The notes beneath the pieces are model-generated. The model had not been told where the DNA came from. It did not search any database and saw nothing but the letters and a program-made list of their open reading frames with translations. Position numbers and translations under genes: made by a program. From Pedobacter sp. SL55 (lineage in GTDB: Bacteria; Bacteroidota; Bacteroidia; Sphingobacteriales; Sphingobacteriaceae), in NCBI RefSeq assembly GCF_026625705.1, contig NZ_CP113059.1:3906001-3970000 (forward strand): a DNA stretch of 64,000 bases. The letters are read 5' to 3'. Of the stretch, positions 39,129 to 49,203 are shown piece after piece; positions within the stretch are counted from its first letter, which is position 1, and each line of letters opens with the position of its first letter.

Positions 39129-40430
39129 TTAGTTTACACCAGTACCCGCCTTATGGCCTTTTATGGCGAAGAAAATAATGTACAAATACGCTGGTAGCAT
39201 GGTGTATAAAAATGCGTGCTGAAAATCGATTTGCAAGCTATCTTTTAAAAAACCGTAAATTGGTAAAACTAAAGCACCACCAGCAATACCCATAATCATA
39301 ATTGCCGAACCTGTTTTGGTAAACTTACCTAAACCTTTAATGCCCAAAGGGAAAATGGCAGGCCACATCAGCGAGTTCGCTAAACCTAATAAAGCAACCG
39401 AATAATAAGAAACGTAGCCAGAAGTAAACGCCGAAACAATGGTAAGCGTTACACCACTTAGGGCACAAATACGTAATGCCATTTGTTGCGATACAAATTT
39501 AGGAATGGCTACAATGCCAACCACATAGCCTACCAGCATACAAATGAGGGTAAACGAAGTTGAAAAACGAACCAGATTAGGGGCGATATTTAGTTCACGT
39601 CCATAGGTGGCGATACCATCTCCAGCCATTACTTCGGCAGCAACACAGCAGAAAATGGCAAAGGCACCCAAAAATAAGTGTGGATATTGAAAAACGCTGG
39701 TTTTTGTCGCCGTTTTAACCTCTGTTAACGCACCTGTATCTTCAACTGCATCTTCTTCTTCCTTAACTTCGGGCAAATTGATGAATTTGATAAATATGGC
39801 AAACAACACGAAAATTACCGCTAAGGCAATGTACGGTGTATGTACTCGCTGTAAAAGCTCGTCTAAAATTGCATTTTTAGCATTGATATCGGTAGTGGCA
39901 TTAATTTTAGCGGTGGTTTCTTCTGCGTTTTTCAAGAATAAAATCCCGAAGATGATAGGCACCAACACACCAGCACCTTTATTACACAACCCAGCAATAG
40001 AAATACGTGCCGCCGCACTATCTATAGGGCCAATAATACTTAGATATGGGTTTACCGCCGTTTGCAATAAAGCCATTGCCGAACCTTGGATAAAAATACC
40101 GGTTAAAAACAATTCGAAACTTCTGTTATCTGCCGCCGGAATAAAGACCAAAGAACCTACACCCAACACCACCATGCCTAATACCAAACCATTTTTAAAG
40201 CCAATTTTGTTTAAAATCCACGAACTGGGTAAGGCTAAGAAAAAATAAGCAATATAAGAGGCAAAGGTTACGAAAAATGCCTGTAAATCTGTTTCTAGAT
40301 TAAGTGCCAGTTTTAAAAATGGAATTAAAGTACCGTTGGCCCAGGTTACAAAGCCGAAAATAAAAAACAAAGCGCAGCAAATTACCATAGGCAATAAGGC
40401 AGTTCTGTTTTGAGGTTGTGTTGAGGTCAT
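39129..40430 (-). CDS. MFS sugar transporter, FHS family (FucP/GluP-like)
   Basis: The 433-residue inner membrane symporter has 12 predicted helices. Family motifs are FIFGFVTWANGTLIPFLK in helix 1, GFKNGLVLGMVVLGVGSL after helix 2 and LLQTAVNPYLSIIGP in helix 4, all typical of the FucP/glucose-galactose branch. It probably couples proton entry to import of fucose, glucose or galactose. A second, diverged member of the family is 155 bp upstream in the same direction, but a strong terminator lies between them. Confidence 0.9.
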   Translation of the reverse strand: MTSTQPQNRTALLPMVICCALFFIFGFVTWANGTLIPFLKLALNLETDLQAFFVTFASYIAYFFLALPSSWILNKIGFKNGLVLGMVVLGVGSLVFIPAADNRSFELFLTGIFIQGSAMALLQTAVNPYLSIIGPIDSAAARISIAGLCNKGAGVLVPIIFGILFLKNAEETTAKINATTDINAKNAILDELLQRVHTPYIALAVIFVLFAIFIKFINLPEVKEEEDAVEDTGALTEVKTATKTSVFQYPHLFLGAFAIFCCVAAEVMAGDGIATYGRELNIAPNLVRFSTSFTLICMLVGYVVGIVAIPKFVSQQMALRICALSGVTLTIVSAFTSGYVSYYSVALLGLANSLMWPAIFPLGIKGLGKFTKTGSAIMIMGIAGGALVLPIYGFLKDSLQIDFQHAFLYTMLPAYLYIIFFAIKGHKAGTGVN

Positions 40431-40531
40431 GTTTGTTTTTGGTTTTTAAATATCTGGCTAACATAAGTAAAAAGCAGCATATTTTAAATTATTTTAAAAA
40501 CTTAAACGGTGTAAAACCTGATTTACGGCAC

Positions 40532-40569
40532 AAAAAAAAGCGCCCCGATTAAAAATCGGGGCGCTTTTT
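40532..40569 (-). terminator. Strong rho-independent terminator
   Basis: The perfect stem GCGCCCCGAT/ATCGGGGCGC has a short A/T loop and is flanked by A-runs and T-runs, so it can act in either direction. It ends the permease transcript at 40586-42016. Confidence 0.9.
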
Positions 40570-40585
40570 GCTATAATAATAAATA

Positions 40586-42016
40586 TTAATGTCCGCCTGA
40601 TAACTTTTTATCGAAACTGATGCCTTGAGCTTTTAGTACAGAACTTGCTTTTAATGCGTAAAATACTAGGTAACCAAAACATAAAATACCAATAATATAG
40701 CTATACTGTATTCCAATTGCTTCGGCTAGCAAACCTTGCAACGGACTAATAATAGCACCACCCATAATCATCATAATCAAATAGCTACTACCTTGACTGG
40801 TATTTTTACCTAAACCGCTAACTGCCAATGTAAAGATACAAGGCCATAACGTGCTACAGAATAATCCTACGCTGGTAAGAGCATAAACACTTACCATACC
40901 AGACGTAAACATACCTATTAATATAGCCAAAATACCAATTAAAGAAAATATGAGTAGCATGTTAGCCGGATTACCTTTGCTCATCATATCTGCTAAAATT
41001 AAAACTAAAATGATTAAACCATAAACGTAAAAAGGAGCTAAATCATGACCAAAAAATGCATTAACAGCTAAGAAAATGCCAAATGCCAAATACGGAGCTA
41101 CGAACCTTAATACTTTTTGTGATTTTACGTTATCCGTAAAAGCTTCAACTGCGCCAGTCCATCGGCCAATCATCATACTCGCCCAATATAAAGAGATATA
41201 CGGAGCAACTTGACTAGTAGTAAAACCTAAATTTTTAATCATATACTCTGGCAAATTACTTGCCGTAGATACCTCTACGCCTACATAGACAAAGATGGCT
41301 ATCATACCTAGTACAAGCTGAGGATATTTGAGTGCAGAAGATCTACTTCCAACACTATCTTTCTCCTCTTCTGCTATTGCAGGCTTATCTGGCAATGGCG
41401 AAAATTTAAGGAATATAGCAACAATAAGAAAGGCGGCTCCTAAAACCAAATAGGGTACTTTCACACTCTGTATATCTAAGGTATTTGTAGCGTGGACTGC
41501 TGATCCGAAAATAGCTAAATTTACAATCAACGGGCCAATTGTAGTACCTAAGTTATTAATACCACCAGCCAATGTTAATCGCTGAGAACCTGTCTTTATT
41601 GGGCCTAAAGCAATTGCCAAAGGATTTGCAACGGTTTGCTGTAGAGAGAAACCTAAAGCGACTATAAAAAGCCCAGAAAGCATTAATGGAAACGAGCCTA
41701 GATTGGCTGCTGGATAAAATAACAGCGTACCAACGGCTGAAATACCTAGACCTAATGCTAAACTATTTTTGTAGCCAATTTTATTGATTAAATCTGTTTT
41801 CATTGCCGCAGAAATTCCAATATAAATTAATGAGCCTACTGTATAAGCGATGTAAAAGGCAAAAGAAACTAGTTGACTTTCAAATTGCGAAAGCGTAAAT
41901 GCTTCTTTGAAAACTGGAATAAGGATATCGTTACTTGCTGCTACGAAGCCCCAAAAGAAAAACACAGTTGCCAAAGGGATAAACTGTGCCCAGTTGGTCT
42001 TTGAATTTTGTTCCAT
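40586..42016 (-). CDS. MFS sugar transporter, FHS family (second copy)
   Basis: The 476-residue permease has 12 predicted helices. Signatures are FFFWGFVAASNDILIPVFK, GYKNSLALGLGISAVGTL, SLQQTVANPLAIALGP and AGGINNLGTTIGP. It is longer than its neighbour, with an extended loop between helices 1 and 2. It probably imports glucose, galactose or a related sugar by proton symport. Whether it is functionally tied to the SusCD locus at the left edge is unknown. Confidence 0.9.
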   Translation of the reverse strand: MEQNSKTNWAQFIPLATVFFFWGFVAASNDILIPVFKEAFTLSQFESQLVSFAFYIAYTVGSLIYIGISAAMKTDLINKIGYKNSLALGLGISAVGTLLFYPAANLGSFPLMLSGLFIVALGFSLQQTVANPLAIALGPIKTGSQRLTLAGGINNLGTTIGPLIVNLAIFGSAVHATNTLDIQSVKVPYLVLGAAFLIVAIFLKFSPLPDKPAIAEEEKDSVGSRSSALKYPQLVLGMIAIFVYVGVEVSTASNLPEYMIKNLGFTTSQVAPYISLYWASMMIGRWTGAVEAFTDNVKSQKVLRFVAPYLAFGIFLAVNAFFGHDLAPFYVYGLIILVLILADMMSKGNPANMLLIFSLIGILAILIGMFTSGMVSVYALTSVGLFCSTLWPCIFTLAVSGLGKNTSQGSSYLIMMIMGGAIISPLQGLLAEAIGIQYSYIIGILCFGYLVFYALKASSVLKAQGISFDKKLSGGH

Positions 42017-42225
42017 ATTTGGTTAAATATTTAAGGTTTGAAAATTTGCAATAAACATAGTTAATTTTTACGAAACCTATAGTGTACTTTTTACACTTTG
42101 ACGTTACAATACCTATTGCCAGCTTTTTACGTTTCATTAGCCAAGTAGCCAATTGTAAAAACTGAACAAAAATTGAGGTTTTAAAGCTGAAAATCGCATA
42201 TTAGCAGAAATTACAAAGGCAACAC

Positions 42226-43104
42226 ATGTTTGAAGCTATCATTTTGGGTATTGGAGCGGGATTGATTTCATCATTTTTGACAGGCCCTGTTTTTTTTGCC
42301 ATGATTAAAACCAGTATAGAAAGGGGCTTTAAAGCTGGATTTTCTTTAGCTGCTGGTGTAATTGTAAGCGATTTGATTTTAATTACCATTGTACTATTTG
42401 GTTCGCATTTTTTTGAATATAAGCGAGATTTCGATAAATATGTGGGGATTATAGGTGGAATTTTTATTGTTGGCGTGGGGTTATATTACCTTTTTTCTAA
42501 CGTAAAAATTAATTATACTGAAGGCGATCACATTAAAATAAGTAAACGGGGTTACGTGCTCAAAGGCTTTTTAATGTGTATTCTTACCCCTTCTACCTTA
42601 ATGTTTTGGGTTGTAGTAAGTGGCATTATTTCGGTTAAACTGGCTACTTTACCAGAAAAAATTCTTTGCTTTTTAATTGCCATGGCTACTCAATTAGCTA
42701 TAGATGCCTTAAAAACCTATTATGCCAGTAAGCTGCGCTACCGTATCAAAGAAAACACTTTAAAAAAACTCAATAAGATTGCTGGACTTGTCATTATAGG
42801 TTTCGCTGTTTGGCTTATTATAAAAACTTACTTTCAGTACTTATCAATAAAACAAGTGCTCCATGCTTTTGTTATTCTTTATCAAGACGATAAACTTATG
42901 GAACCTTTTGAAATCAATTTAGCAGGACAAGTGTTAACAATACAACCACGTTTAGATGGTGCTTATGACGTTTTTGAAGGCAGCGAAAAGGTAGGCACAA
43001 CCTCTGCTGTTTCCGAAAATGGCCAAACCAGCTGGACTTCAGAAGAGTTATCTACAGATTACGCTAAACAAATAGGCGAATTGATAGACGAACATCAGCT
43101 TTAA
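42226..43104 (+). CDS. LysE-family exporter read through into a small C-terminal domain
   Basis: Residues 1-210 form a LysE-type amino acid exporter: TM1 LGIGAGLISSFLTGPVFFAM, then FKAGFSLAAGVIVSDLILI and a middle TPSTLMFWVV helix. It is an inner membrane protein, probably exporting amino acids or homoserine-like metabolites. The last 69 residues, from the ATG at 42898 (MEPFEINLAGQ), look like a separate small soluble protein often found alone in this group. Either the two are genuinely fused or a one-base error at the A-run near 42825 removed the LysE stop, since another frame stops at 42850. I lean to two genes; the frame as written is one. Confidence 0.8.
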   Translation: MFEAIILGIGAGLISSFLTGPVFFAMIKTSIERGFKAGFSLAAGVIVSDLILITIVLFGSHFFEYKRDFDKYVGIIGGIFIVGVGLYYLFSNVKINYTEGDHIKISKRGYVLKGFLMCILTPSTLMFWVVVSGIISVKLATLPEKILCFLIAMATQLAIDALKTYYASKLRYRIKENTLKKLNKIAGLVIIGFAVWLIIKTYFQYLSIKQVLHAFVILYQDDKLMEPFEINLAGQVLTIQPRLDGAYDVFEGSEKVGTTSAVSENGQTSWTSEELSTDYAKQIGELIDEHQL

Positions 43105-43105
43105 T

Positions 43106-44137
43106 TTACTTCAGTTTTCTCTTTAGTTTACCCTTAAAGTTCGCCGATTTCACAACTTCTCCATCGTCCGTTACCATTACGCAGCTATATTCTGGAAACT
43201 TACCTAGCAACTCCAATCCTTTTTCTTGTCCAAGTACCATTATCGACGTACTTAAACCATTGGCTATTTCGGCGCTGGGACCAATTACGGTAGCACTAAT
43301 TAAGCCCGTAGCGGGATAACCAGTAACAGGATTAATGATATGAGCATACCGCTTTCCATCAAATTCTACATATTTCTCGTAACTACCAGATGTTGTAACC
43401 GCCTCTCTATTTAAAGAAATTACGGCCAGGTATTTTTCTTGATCAAAAGGATTGGTAATGCCCACATTCCAGGCCTTCCCTTTTGCGGGTTTGCCCCAAG
43501 TGGTTAAATCTCCAGAAGCATTTACAATACCCCCTTTAATGCCTTTGGCTTCCATTAACTCTCTACCTTTATCTGCCGCATAGCCTTTGCCCGTTGCGCC
43601 GAAACCTATTTTCATACCTAATAATTTGAGGAAAATTGTAGAATTCAAACTGTCTAGTATGATATTTTGATAACCTACTTTAGCAACAGATTTTTTAATT
43701 TCTTCTGGCGTAGGCATTTGCTTCATCGAGCCGTCGAATTTCCAGATTTTATCCATAGCAGCATAGCTGATATCGAAAGCACCATTTGTTATTTTTGAAA
43801 AATAAAGCGAGCGTTGGGTAAGTTCAAACACCTCTCTATCAACTTTTACGGGTTTAATACCTGCGTTACGGTTCACTTCCGAAATTTGAGAATTTACTTT
43901 CCAATCTGAAATTAGCTCTTCTATTCGGTTCATTTCGGCTATTACTTCATCAATATGTATTTCGGCCTGCAACGAATCTGTTGCCACAACAGTAATATCA
44001 AAACGACTGCCCATTAAAGTAATTGGACGTTGGCGCTGGATTTGGGCGAATGATTGGAAGGAAAATGCAATAAAAAGAATAAAAGAAAGAGATTGCTTCG
44101 TCGTTCCTTCTCGCAATGACGCACTTAGGAACGTCAT
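43106..44137 (-). CDS. ApbE-type FAD:protein FMN transferase
   Basis: ApbE attaches FMN covalently to Thr or Ser of periplasmic proteins. The motifs are RPITLMGSRFDITVVA (N-terminal), the FAD-binding segment IGFGATGKGYAADKGRE, NASGDLTTWGKP, and the metal-site region AHIINPVTGYP. A signal peptide (SLSFILFIAFSFQSFAQ) sends it to the periplasm. The start is unusual: the ATG at 44137 and the residues after it are encoded by a REP-like inverted repeat (44090-44158). The frame stays open upstream to a TTG at 44203 that overlaps the flavoprotein gene. It closes an operon with a DUF2271 protein that carries an ApbE target motif. Confidence 0.9.
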   Translation of the reverse strand: MTFLSASLREGTTKQSLSFILFIAFSFQSFAQIQRQRPITLMGSRFDITVVATDSLQAEIHIDEVIAEMNRIEELISDWKVNSQISEVNRNAGIKPVKVDREVFELTQRSLYFSKITNGAFDISYAAMDKIWKFDGSMKQMPTPEEIKKSVAKVGYQNIILDSLNSTIFLKLLGMKIGFGATGKGYAADKGRELMEAKGIKGGIVNASGDLTTWGKPAKGKAWNVGITNPFDQEKYLAVISLNREAVTTSGSYEKYVEFDGKRYAHIINPVTGYPATGLISATVIGPSAEIANGLSTSIMVLGQEKGLELLGKFPEYSCVMVTDDGEVVKSANFKGKLKRKLK

Positions 44138-44158
44138 TGCGAGTTTACGAAGCAATCT
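44090..44158. repeat. REP-like inverted repeat inside the apbE 5' coding region
   Basis: Outer arms AGATTGCTTCGT (44090-44101) and ACGAAGCAATCT (44147-44158), inner arms CTCGCAATGACG (44110-44121) and CGTCATTGCGAG (44132-44143), all perfect. This two-tier palindrome is a familiar dispersed repeat type (the CGTCATTGCGAG kind). Here it contributes the apbE start codon. Confidence 0.85.
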
Positions 44159-44193
44159 TGCAACGCTATATATTTCGGAAATCTTCAACTTCT

Positions 44194-46390
44194 TCAATAA
44201 CAATCTGTTAGCAACTGATTTTTTTCTTTATAAAACGAGAGTGCGTTGCCATTTATTTCCAAACAAATTTCGTCTAGTACTTTTTCTACATCTTGCTGCA
44301 TTAGCAAAGAGCCGCAAATCATAACTACTCCCCCATTACTTAATAATTTGGCCAGTTGCTCGCCATCTTTACGAATCAAATCCATTACGTAACAATGGTT
44401 CTGCTCACGTGAAAAAGCAATTTGATAACTCTTTAATTTTTGATTTTGTAGCTGTTGGTCTAAAAACGCTTTATGCTGCTTAATTAATGAGGTTTCTTTA
44501 CGAAAACCGATATACAGATGATGATCTGCATGCTTAGCATTTTGCGAAATCATCCCTAAAAAAGGTGCAATACCGGTTCCATTGCCAATCATTGCAACCG
44601 CTTTATTTTTAGGCAGATGAAAAGAGGTGTTAGCTACCATACGGGCTTTAAACACATCGCCAACTTGTAGTTTATTCAAATACTCGGAACCCAAGCCTTG
44701 CTCATGTAGCTTAACCACCAATTGTACATTTCCATTGCATTTAGCCACAGAGTACAGGCGTTCGCGGTTATCATTTGCCGGGTAAATGGCCAACAAATCT
44801 CCCGAAGTGAATTTGGTTCTGGCCGGCGTACGGATAGTGAGCAGAAATGTTTGTTCTTCTTGGTTAACCTCGGTCCTATCTAGCACCATCATTTTTTGTA
44901 AACCTTTTGGTTTTTTAGCATACAAAGCAGGTGTAGTAGCCAATTCAACTCCTGCATTTTGGCTCCAATTTTTTACCCAAGCAACAAATTCTGTAGCAGA
45001 TTTATCATTCACTGTGTGCAAATCTATTAATGGCTTAGCCCAAGTTTGTGCAATTAACGTTTGATTTACCTGCTTGGCAAATTCGCAAAAATCTGGATAG
45101 GCATGCGAGCCAAAACCAACCACAGAAAAGTGGATTTGATGTTTTTGGGGATACCTATCAATAAGCTGTAAAAATTTATTGCCATTAGCTGGCGGATCTC
45201 CCAAACCGTAGGTAGATGTAAAAACAATAAACTGTTTAGCCTTTGGAAAAACATGGTATTGATTAAGCTGAGTAAGGAAAGAAACTTTTCCCTGAGCATT
45301 TAATTGCTCGTGAATGGCATTGGCAAAACGTAGCGTACTTCCATTTTCTGTACCCACCAACAAAATATATTCGGCATCGGTAGTTTTGTGTTTATTCTTA
45401 ATTTTAGTTGCTCTTCTTTTAAGGGTAATTGCAAAACCAGAATAGATAAAGAATAGAATGTTTAAACAAGCAATACCTAAAATAATTGCCCAAATAATGT
45501 TGGTTCGCCCGGTATGTAAATCTAAACTCAGGTTTTCTAACAATAAAGTGCTCGGATATTTTACTTCACTTAATACTTCTCCGTTAAACTGATTAACAAT
45601 TAACTCGCGGTCTTTCAGTTTAAGGTTATAATATTCTTCGGGATCTTCGGCAAAAGGAAACGCTATCTTTTTAACATCGGCCAGCTTTGTGTTTTTAAAC
45701 AATGTAAAATCAGCGATTTTCTTTTGAACAAGGTCTTCATTTGAGGCCACAATTTCCTTATGTTCGGCTTTATGTTCTGCAAAGAGCTGAAACCTTGCCA
45801 TAGAAAGATAAGTTCCGGTTAGGGCAATAATTAGAACCGGAATTAATATCAGCCTGCCTGTAATTACGTGATAGTATTGAGCGAAGTATTCTTTAATTAA
45901 CTTGGTAAAAAACCCTCTCATTCCGCGTTGGCGTTGGATAACCAAAGCCAAACCAGAAATAGCGATTAACAACAATAGGAACGAAATTACCCCAATAACT
46001 GCACGCCCAGTTTCTTTCAAAAATAAAGACCGATGCAAAGCGATATTCCACTGTACAAAAGCACTTTTTTCTTCGGGTTTACCTAAAATTTTTGCCGTAT
46101 TCGGATCTATGTAAGCATCAACTTCGTTGCCCTCACTATCAAATCCGTTTAGGCGAACAAAACCATTGTGATCTACCTCAACCTCACTAATTTCAGAAAA
46201 TTTCTCTTTTAAAACAGGAACAGTTTGGGCAAGTGTAAGCTGATCGAAATTAGCGACACGATAAGGGGGCATTTTCTCTTGCACGGCATCTATAGCAAGT
46301 ATGGCACCTAGTAACCGATGCCATTACTAGAAAAACCGATGAAATTAATGCCAATGCCAAATGGGCATAACGCCAAATGGATAAAGTCAT
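44194..46390 (-). CDS. PepSY-domain flavodoxin/ferredoxin reductase-type flavoprotein (frameshifted N-terminus)
   Basis: About 731 residues: four membrane helices with PepSY-type periplasmic domains (about residues 1-320), a flavodoxin-like FMN domain (YILLVGTENGSTLRFA), then FAD- and NAD(P)H-binding sulfite-reductase-like domains (GNGTGIAPFLGM near the end). It would carry electrons from NADPH across the membrane to a periplasmic acceptor. The true start is the ATG at 46390 (MTLSIWRYAHLALAL). An extra base near 46308-46312 breaks the frame before AILAIDAVQEKMPP. The gene is followed by apbE and preceded by the DUF2271 gene. Confidence 0.9.
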
Positions 46391-46398
46391 TTTGTAGG

Positions 46399-46881
46399 TT
46401 AGGGTTGTACTTTGCTAAATCTAATGTATTTGATATAGCCTTTGCCATCGGTTTTTCCTGCAAGCGTGCTGCTGGTTAACGGAATTTCTACATCATCTAA
46501 GTAATATTTTTGATCTTCTACCGAAGATTCGAAACGTAATTTGTAGCCCTTGTTTACCAAAACATCATCAATATCTAGGTTAATCATTGTTCTATCGCCA
46601 CCGCCAATAGATGCACCTGTTTTGGCGTCTAATTTTTGATTTTTACCAAAGATTTTAAACCACTCTTTAAAGCCATTGTACCATTTTTTGTCTTTACCCA
46701 TCATGTACAACGTCTTTTCGTAATTACCTTTCGGATTAATCAAGGAAACTACAATATAGGCTTCTTCGCCATTATAGGCATTCATTTGCAACATACATTT
46801 GTATTTTGATGTTTGTGCCAAAACTTGCGACGAAACACTAATTAGTAAGCCTAAGGCAAATATTTTAAGGAAAGATTTCAT
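46399..46881 (-). CDS. Periplasmic DUF2271 protein with flavinylation motif
   Basis: The 160-residue protein has a signal peptide ending VLAQ and one DUF2271 domain. Residues 85-91 read DAKTGAS, which fits the ApbE target consensus [S/D]xxTGA[T/S] with Thr88 as the likely FMN attachment site. It lies between the ankyrin gene and the PepSY flavoprotein, 8 bp before the latter. The sequence and the neighbours suggest a small periplasmic flavin-carrying electron acceptor. The role of DUF2271 is established only by association as far as I know; the flavinylation here is predicted, not shown. Confidence 0.88.
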   Translation of the reverse strand: MKSFLKIFALGLLISVSSQVLAQTSKYKCMLQMNAYNGEEAYIVVSLINPKGNYEKTLYMMGKDKKWYNGFKEWFKIFGKNQKLDAKTGASIGGGDRTMINLDIDDVLVNKGYKLRFESSVEDQKYYLDDVEIPLTSSTLAGKTDGKGYIKYIRFSKVQP

Positions 46882-46882
46882 T

Positions 46883-48385
46883 TTAGTTTTTAAGGAAGTT
46901 TACGGAAATATTCTTTTTCGATAAAAATTCGTTTTCGGCAGCCAAGTCGTAAGCAGTTTCATCGAATTCTGTTTTCATTGTTTTATCGGCACCTAAACTA
47001 AGTAAATACTTCAAAATTTCATCATCTTTTGAAATTAAAGCCGCTTTATGTAGTGCCGTCAAACCTTCCTTGTTTTTAGCGTTGACGTCAATTTTAAGTC
47101 CGCCCAGTTTTTGTAGCAAAGCTAAATCGCCTTTGGTTAAGGCTGCATGGTATAAAGTGCTACCATCTTTTTGAGGCGCCTCTACATTTAAGCCACTCGC
47201 CTTCAGGATATTCAATTTCTCGATAAATTCGTCTTTGTCTCCTTGAACTCTCGCACCGTAGGGGCCACCCATTGGTCGGTAATTTTGCACTAAGTGATAG
47301 GCTAAATTATGCCCAGCTTGGTCTTCGACTTTTACATTTGCTCCTTTATCTATCAAAAACGCAACTATTTCTGGCGAGCCAGATGCTACAGCTTGCATTA
47401 ATGCGGTTTCTCCAGCTTCGTTTACTGTATTGATATTTTTTACCTTGGCACACAACCATTGTACTACCGCTAAGTTTTTACCCGAAGCAGCGTTCATTAA
47501 AGGAGTAACACCATCCGCATCGGCTTGGTTCACATCTACCCCTTTTTCCAAAAAATATTTGATGATTTCTTCCTGATTTGGCTTGCGCACAATGCTATGC
47601 AATACATTACCGCTTTTGCTAGCAAATTTTGGATCGAGTTTAAGTTCTTCTACCAAATATTGGTAAGCTTCTAAAGATGCTGCAGTTCCTCTTCCGCCCT
47701 GCGACATAAAAATTAAGGCGCCATTAGTTGGTTTTACACCTTTTGCTAATAAACTTTTAAGTACCTGCACATTACCTCCTTTTGCAGCATAATCAAATGC
47801 GGTATTGCCATCATTATCTACATCTTTTAACGAAAGCCCCTTAGCAACAAGGTAATTGGCAATGGTTAAGTCGGTATCATTTGCTATTCCCAACAATAGC
47901 AAGTTTGCGCCATTTTTATACATCTTTTTAAGATCGATACCGCCCTTTACAAAAGCATCGTACACAGCTACATTTTTTTGTCCGCCCGATACCGCAAAAA
48001 CAATTGGTTCACTCCCGTGACTATCTTGAGCTTGCATATCTGCACCTTTTGAGATCAGGTACTGTACCAATTCTGCATTACCCCTTAATGCTGCCCAATG
48101 TAAATAGATGCGACTATCGTGGGTAATTTTACCTACTCCATTTCCAGCTTGCGCTACTAAAAACTTAATAGTTTCTGTTGGCGCATTATTGTTAATTGCT
48201 AATGTGGTGGCATCAAACGCTCTTGTATCTAACTGCGAAGCATTGTTGCCATTTGCTATTTCTGTTTTTACCGCTTCTATGCTTGGACTTCGCTTCCAAA
48301 AATCTGCTTGTAATAATGTGTTTTTATTTTGTGCCTTTGCAGCTAGTGCAAAAAATAAAGAGGCAACGAGTACTACTTTCTTCAT
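46883..48385 (-). CDS. Secreted ankyrin repeat protein
   Basis: The 500-residue protein has a signal peptide ending LAAKAQ followed by about twelve ankyrin repeats (for example GNAELVQYLISKGADMQAQD, GVTPLMNAASGKNLAVVQWL). It is periplasmic and probably a binding or scaffold protein. Its stop is one base from the DUF2271 gene start. Ankyrin proteins often sit beside PepSY reductase/ApbE operons and TonB receptors in this phylum, so an iron or redox link is likely but unproven. It is first in the operon, with a consensus promoter just upstream. Confidence 0.92.
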   Translation of the reverse strand: MKKVVLVASLFFALAAKAQNKNTLLQADFWKRSPSIEAVKTEIANGNNASQLDTRAFDATTLAINNNAPTETIKFLVAQAGNGVGKITHDSRIYLHWAALRGNAELVQYLISKGADMQAQDSHGSEPIVFAVSGGQKNVAVYDAFVKGGIDLKKMYKNGANLLLLGIANDTDLTIANYLVAKGLSLKDVDNDGNTAFDYAAKGGNVQVLKSLLAKGVKPTNGALIFMSQGGRGTAASLEAYQYLVEELKLDPKFASKSGNVLHSIVRKPNQEEIIKYFLEKGVDVNQADADGVTPLMNAASGKNLAVVQWLCAKVKNINTVNEAGETALMQAVASGSPEIVAFLIDKGANVKVEDQAGHNLAYHLVQNYRPMGGPYGARVQGDKDEFIEKLNILKASGLNVEAPQKDGSTLYHAALTKGDLALLQKLGGLKIDVNAKNKEGLTALHKAALISKDDEILKYLLSLGADKTMKTEFDETAYDLAAENEFLSKKNISVNFLKN

Positions 48386-48414
48386 TTCAATAATATACGT
48401 TAATGAGTATGCAG

Positions 48415-48442
48415 CAAAATTACTTATTTAGACTAAATCTAC
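48415..48442 (-). promoter_or_regulatory. Promoter of the ankyrin-DUF2271-flavoprotein-ApbE operon
   Basis: On the minus strand TAATTTTG (48415-48422) matches TAnnTTTG, about 30 bp before the ankyrin ATG, with an ATTTAG element about 10-15 bp further out as a weak -33. The next 160 bp (48443-48603) hold no gene that I recognise. Confidence 0.5.
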
Positions 48443-48603
48443 ATAGCGAAATAGTTATTTTTTCTTTTTACGTCATTTTCTCTTCCTAAAAAATCATGCT
48501 AGCGCTAATTAAGTTTTCTGTTTAACTTAGAAAGTTTGGGGTTTTTCTTTGCTTTTTTAATCTGCTGCTCTCACTATTACCAATGCCTTTTAATCATATA
48601 AAA

Positions 48604-49203
48604 GCTTCGAAGGGGAGAAATAGCTACTACTATTTCTATTATCATTGCTCTTCAAAATGCGGTTATAGGCCTAAATCAACAACACGGAGTTTAATGTTTT
48701 CTTAAGGAATACAGATTGAATATAAAGACAGTAAAACTTTTCAAAATGGTTATTTTGGACGAATACGTGAACGATACCTTGGAGAACAAGGAATATAAAA
48801 CTTATCTGGCCAAACAGCTTACGGAAAACAACAATAAGCTTACACGGGCAACAGAACTATTGTTAGGGGATATTGACGGAAACGATTATAAAACCTTAAA
48901 ACAGATTCCGATAATAAGGTACAGGTAATAAATCTTCGATTAACGGCAATTAAAGAGAAATTTAGTGTTAAAATTAATATTCAAGCTATGGCTATTAATG
49001 TGATTAAAACACTATGTAGTCTTCCGAAGCTTTATCAAACAGCCACAATTGAGGACAAAAGATACCTAGTAGAGACATTTTTTTTCGGAAAAATAATTTA
49101 TGACAAAGATGGGTATCGAAACATAGAACTCAACAGCATCGCAGCCATAACCTATCTGAAAAACAAAGAATTACAATGGCATAAAAAAAGGGGGAAATCT
49201 TAA
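48604..49203 (+). pseudogene. Decayed serine recombinase (C-terminal remnant)
   Basis: Two pieces of the C-terminal half of a large serine recombinase remain. The first (48604-48690) encodes the zinc ribbon region ASKGRNSYYYFYYHCSSKCG. The next (48716-48925) reads KLFKMVILDEYVNDTLENKE and is nearly the same as 62632-62790 in the intact recombinase. The last part (48988-49203) is a diverged C-terminus (IKTLCSLPKLYQTATIEDKR). Small deletions and frame changes separate them, and the N-terminal catalytic domain is absent. It marks an older element next to the present one. Confidence 0.85.
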
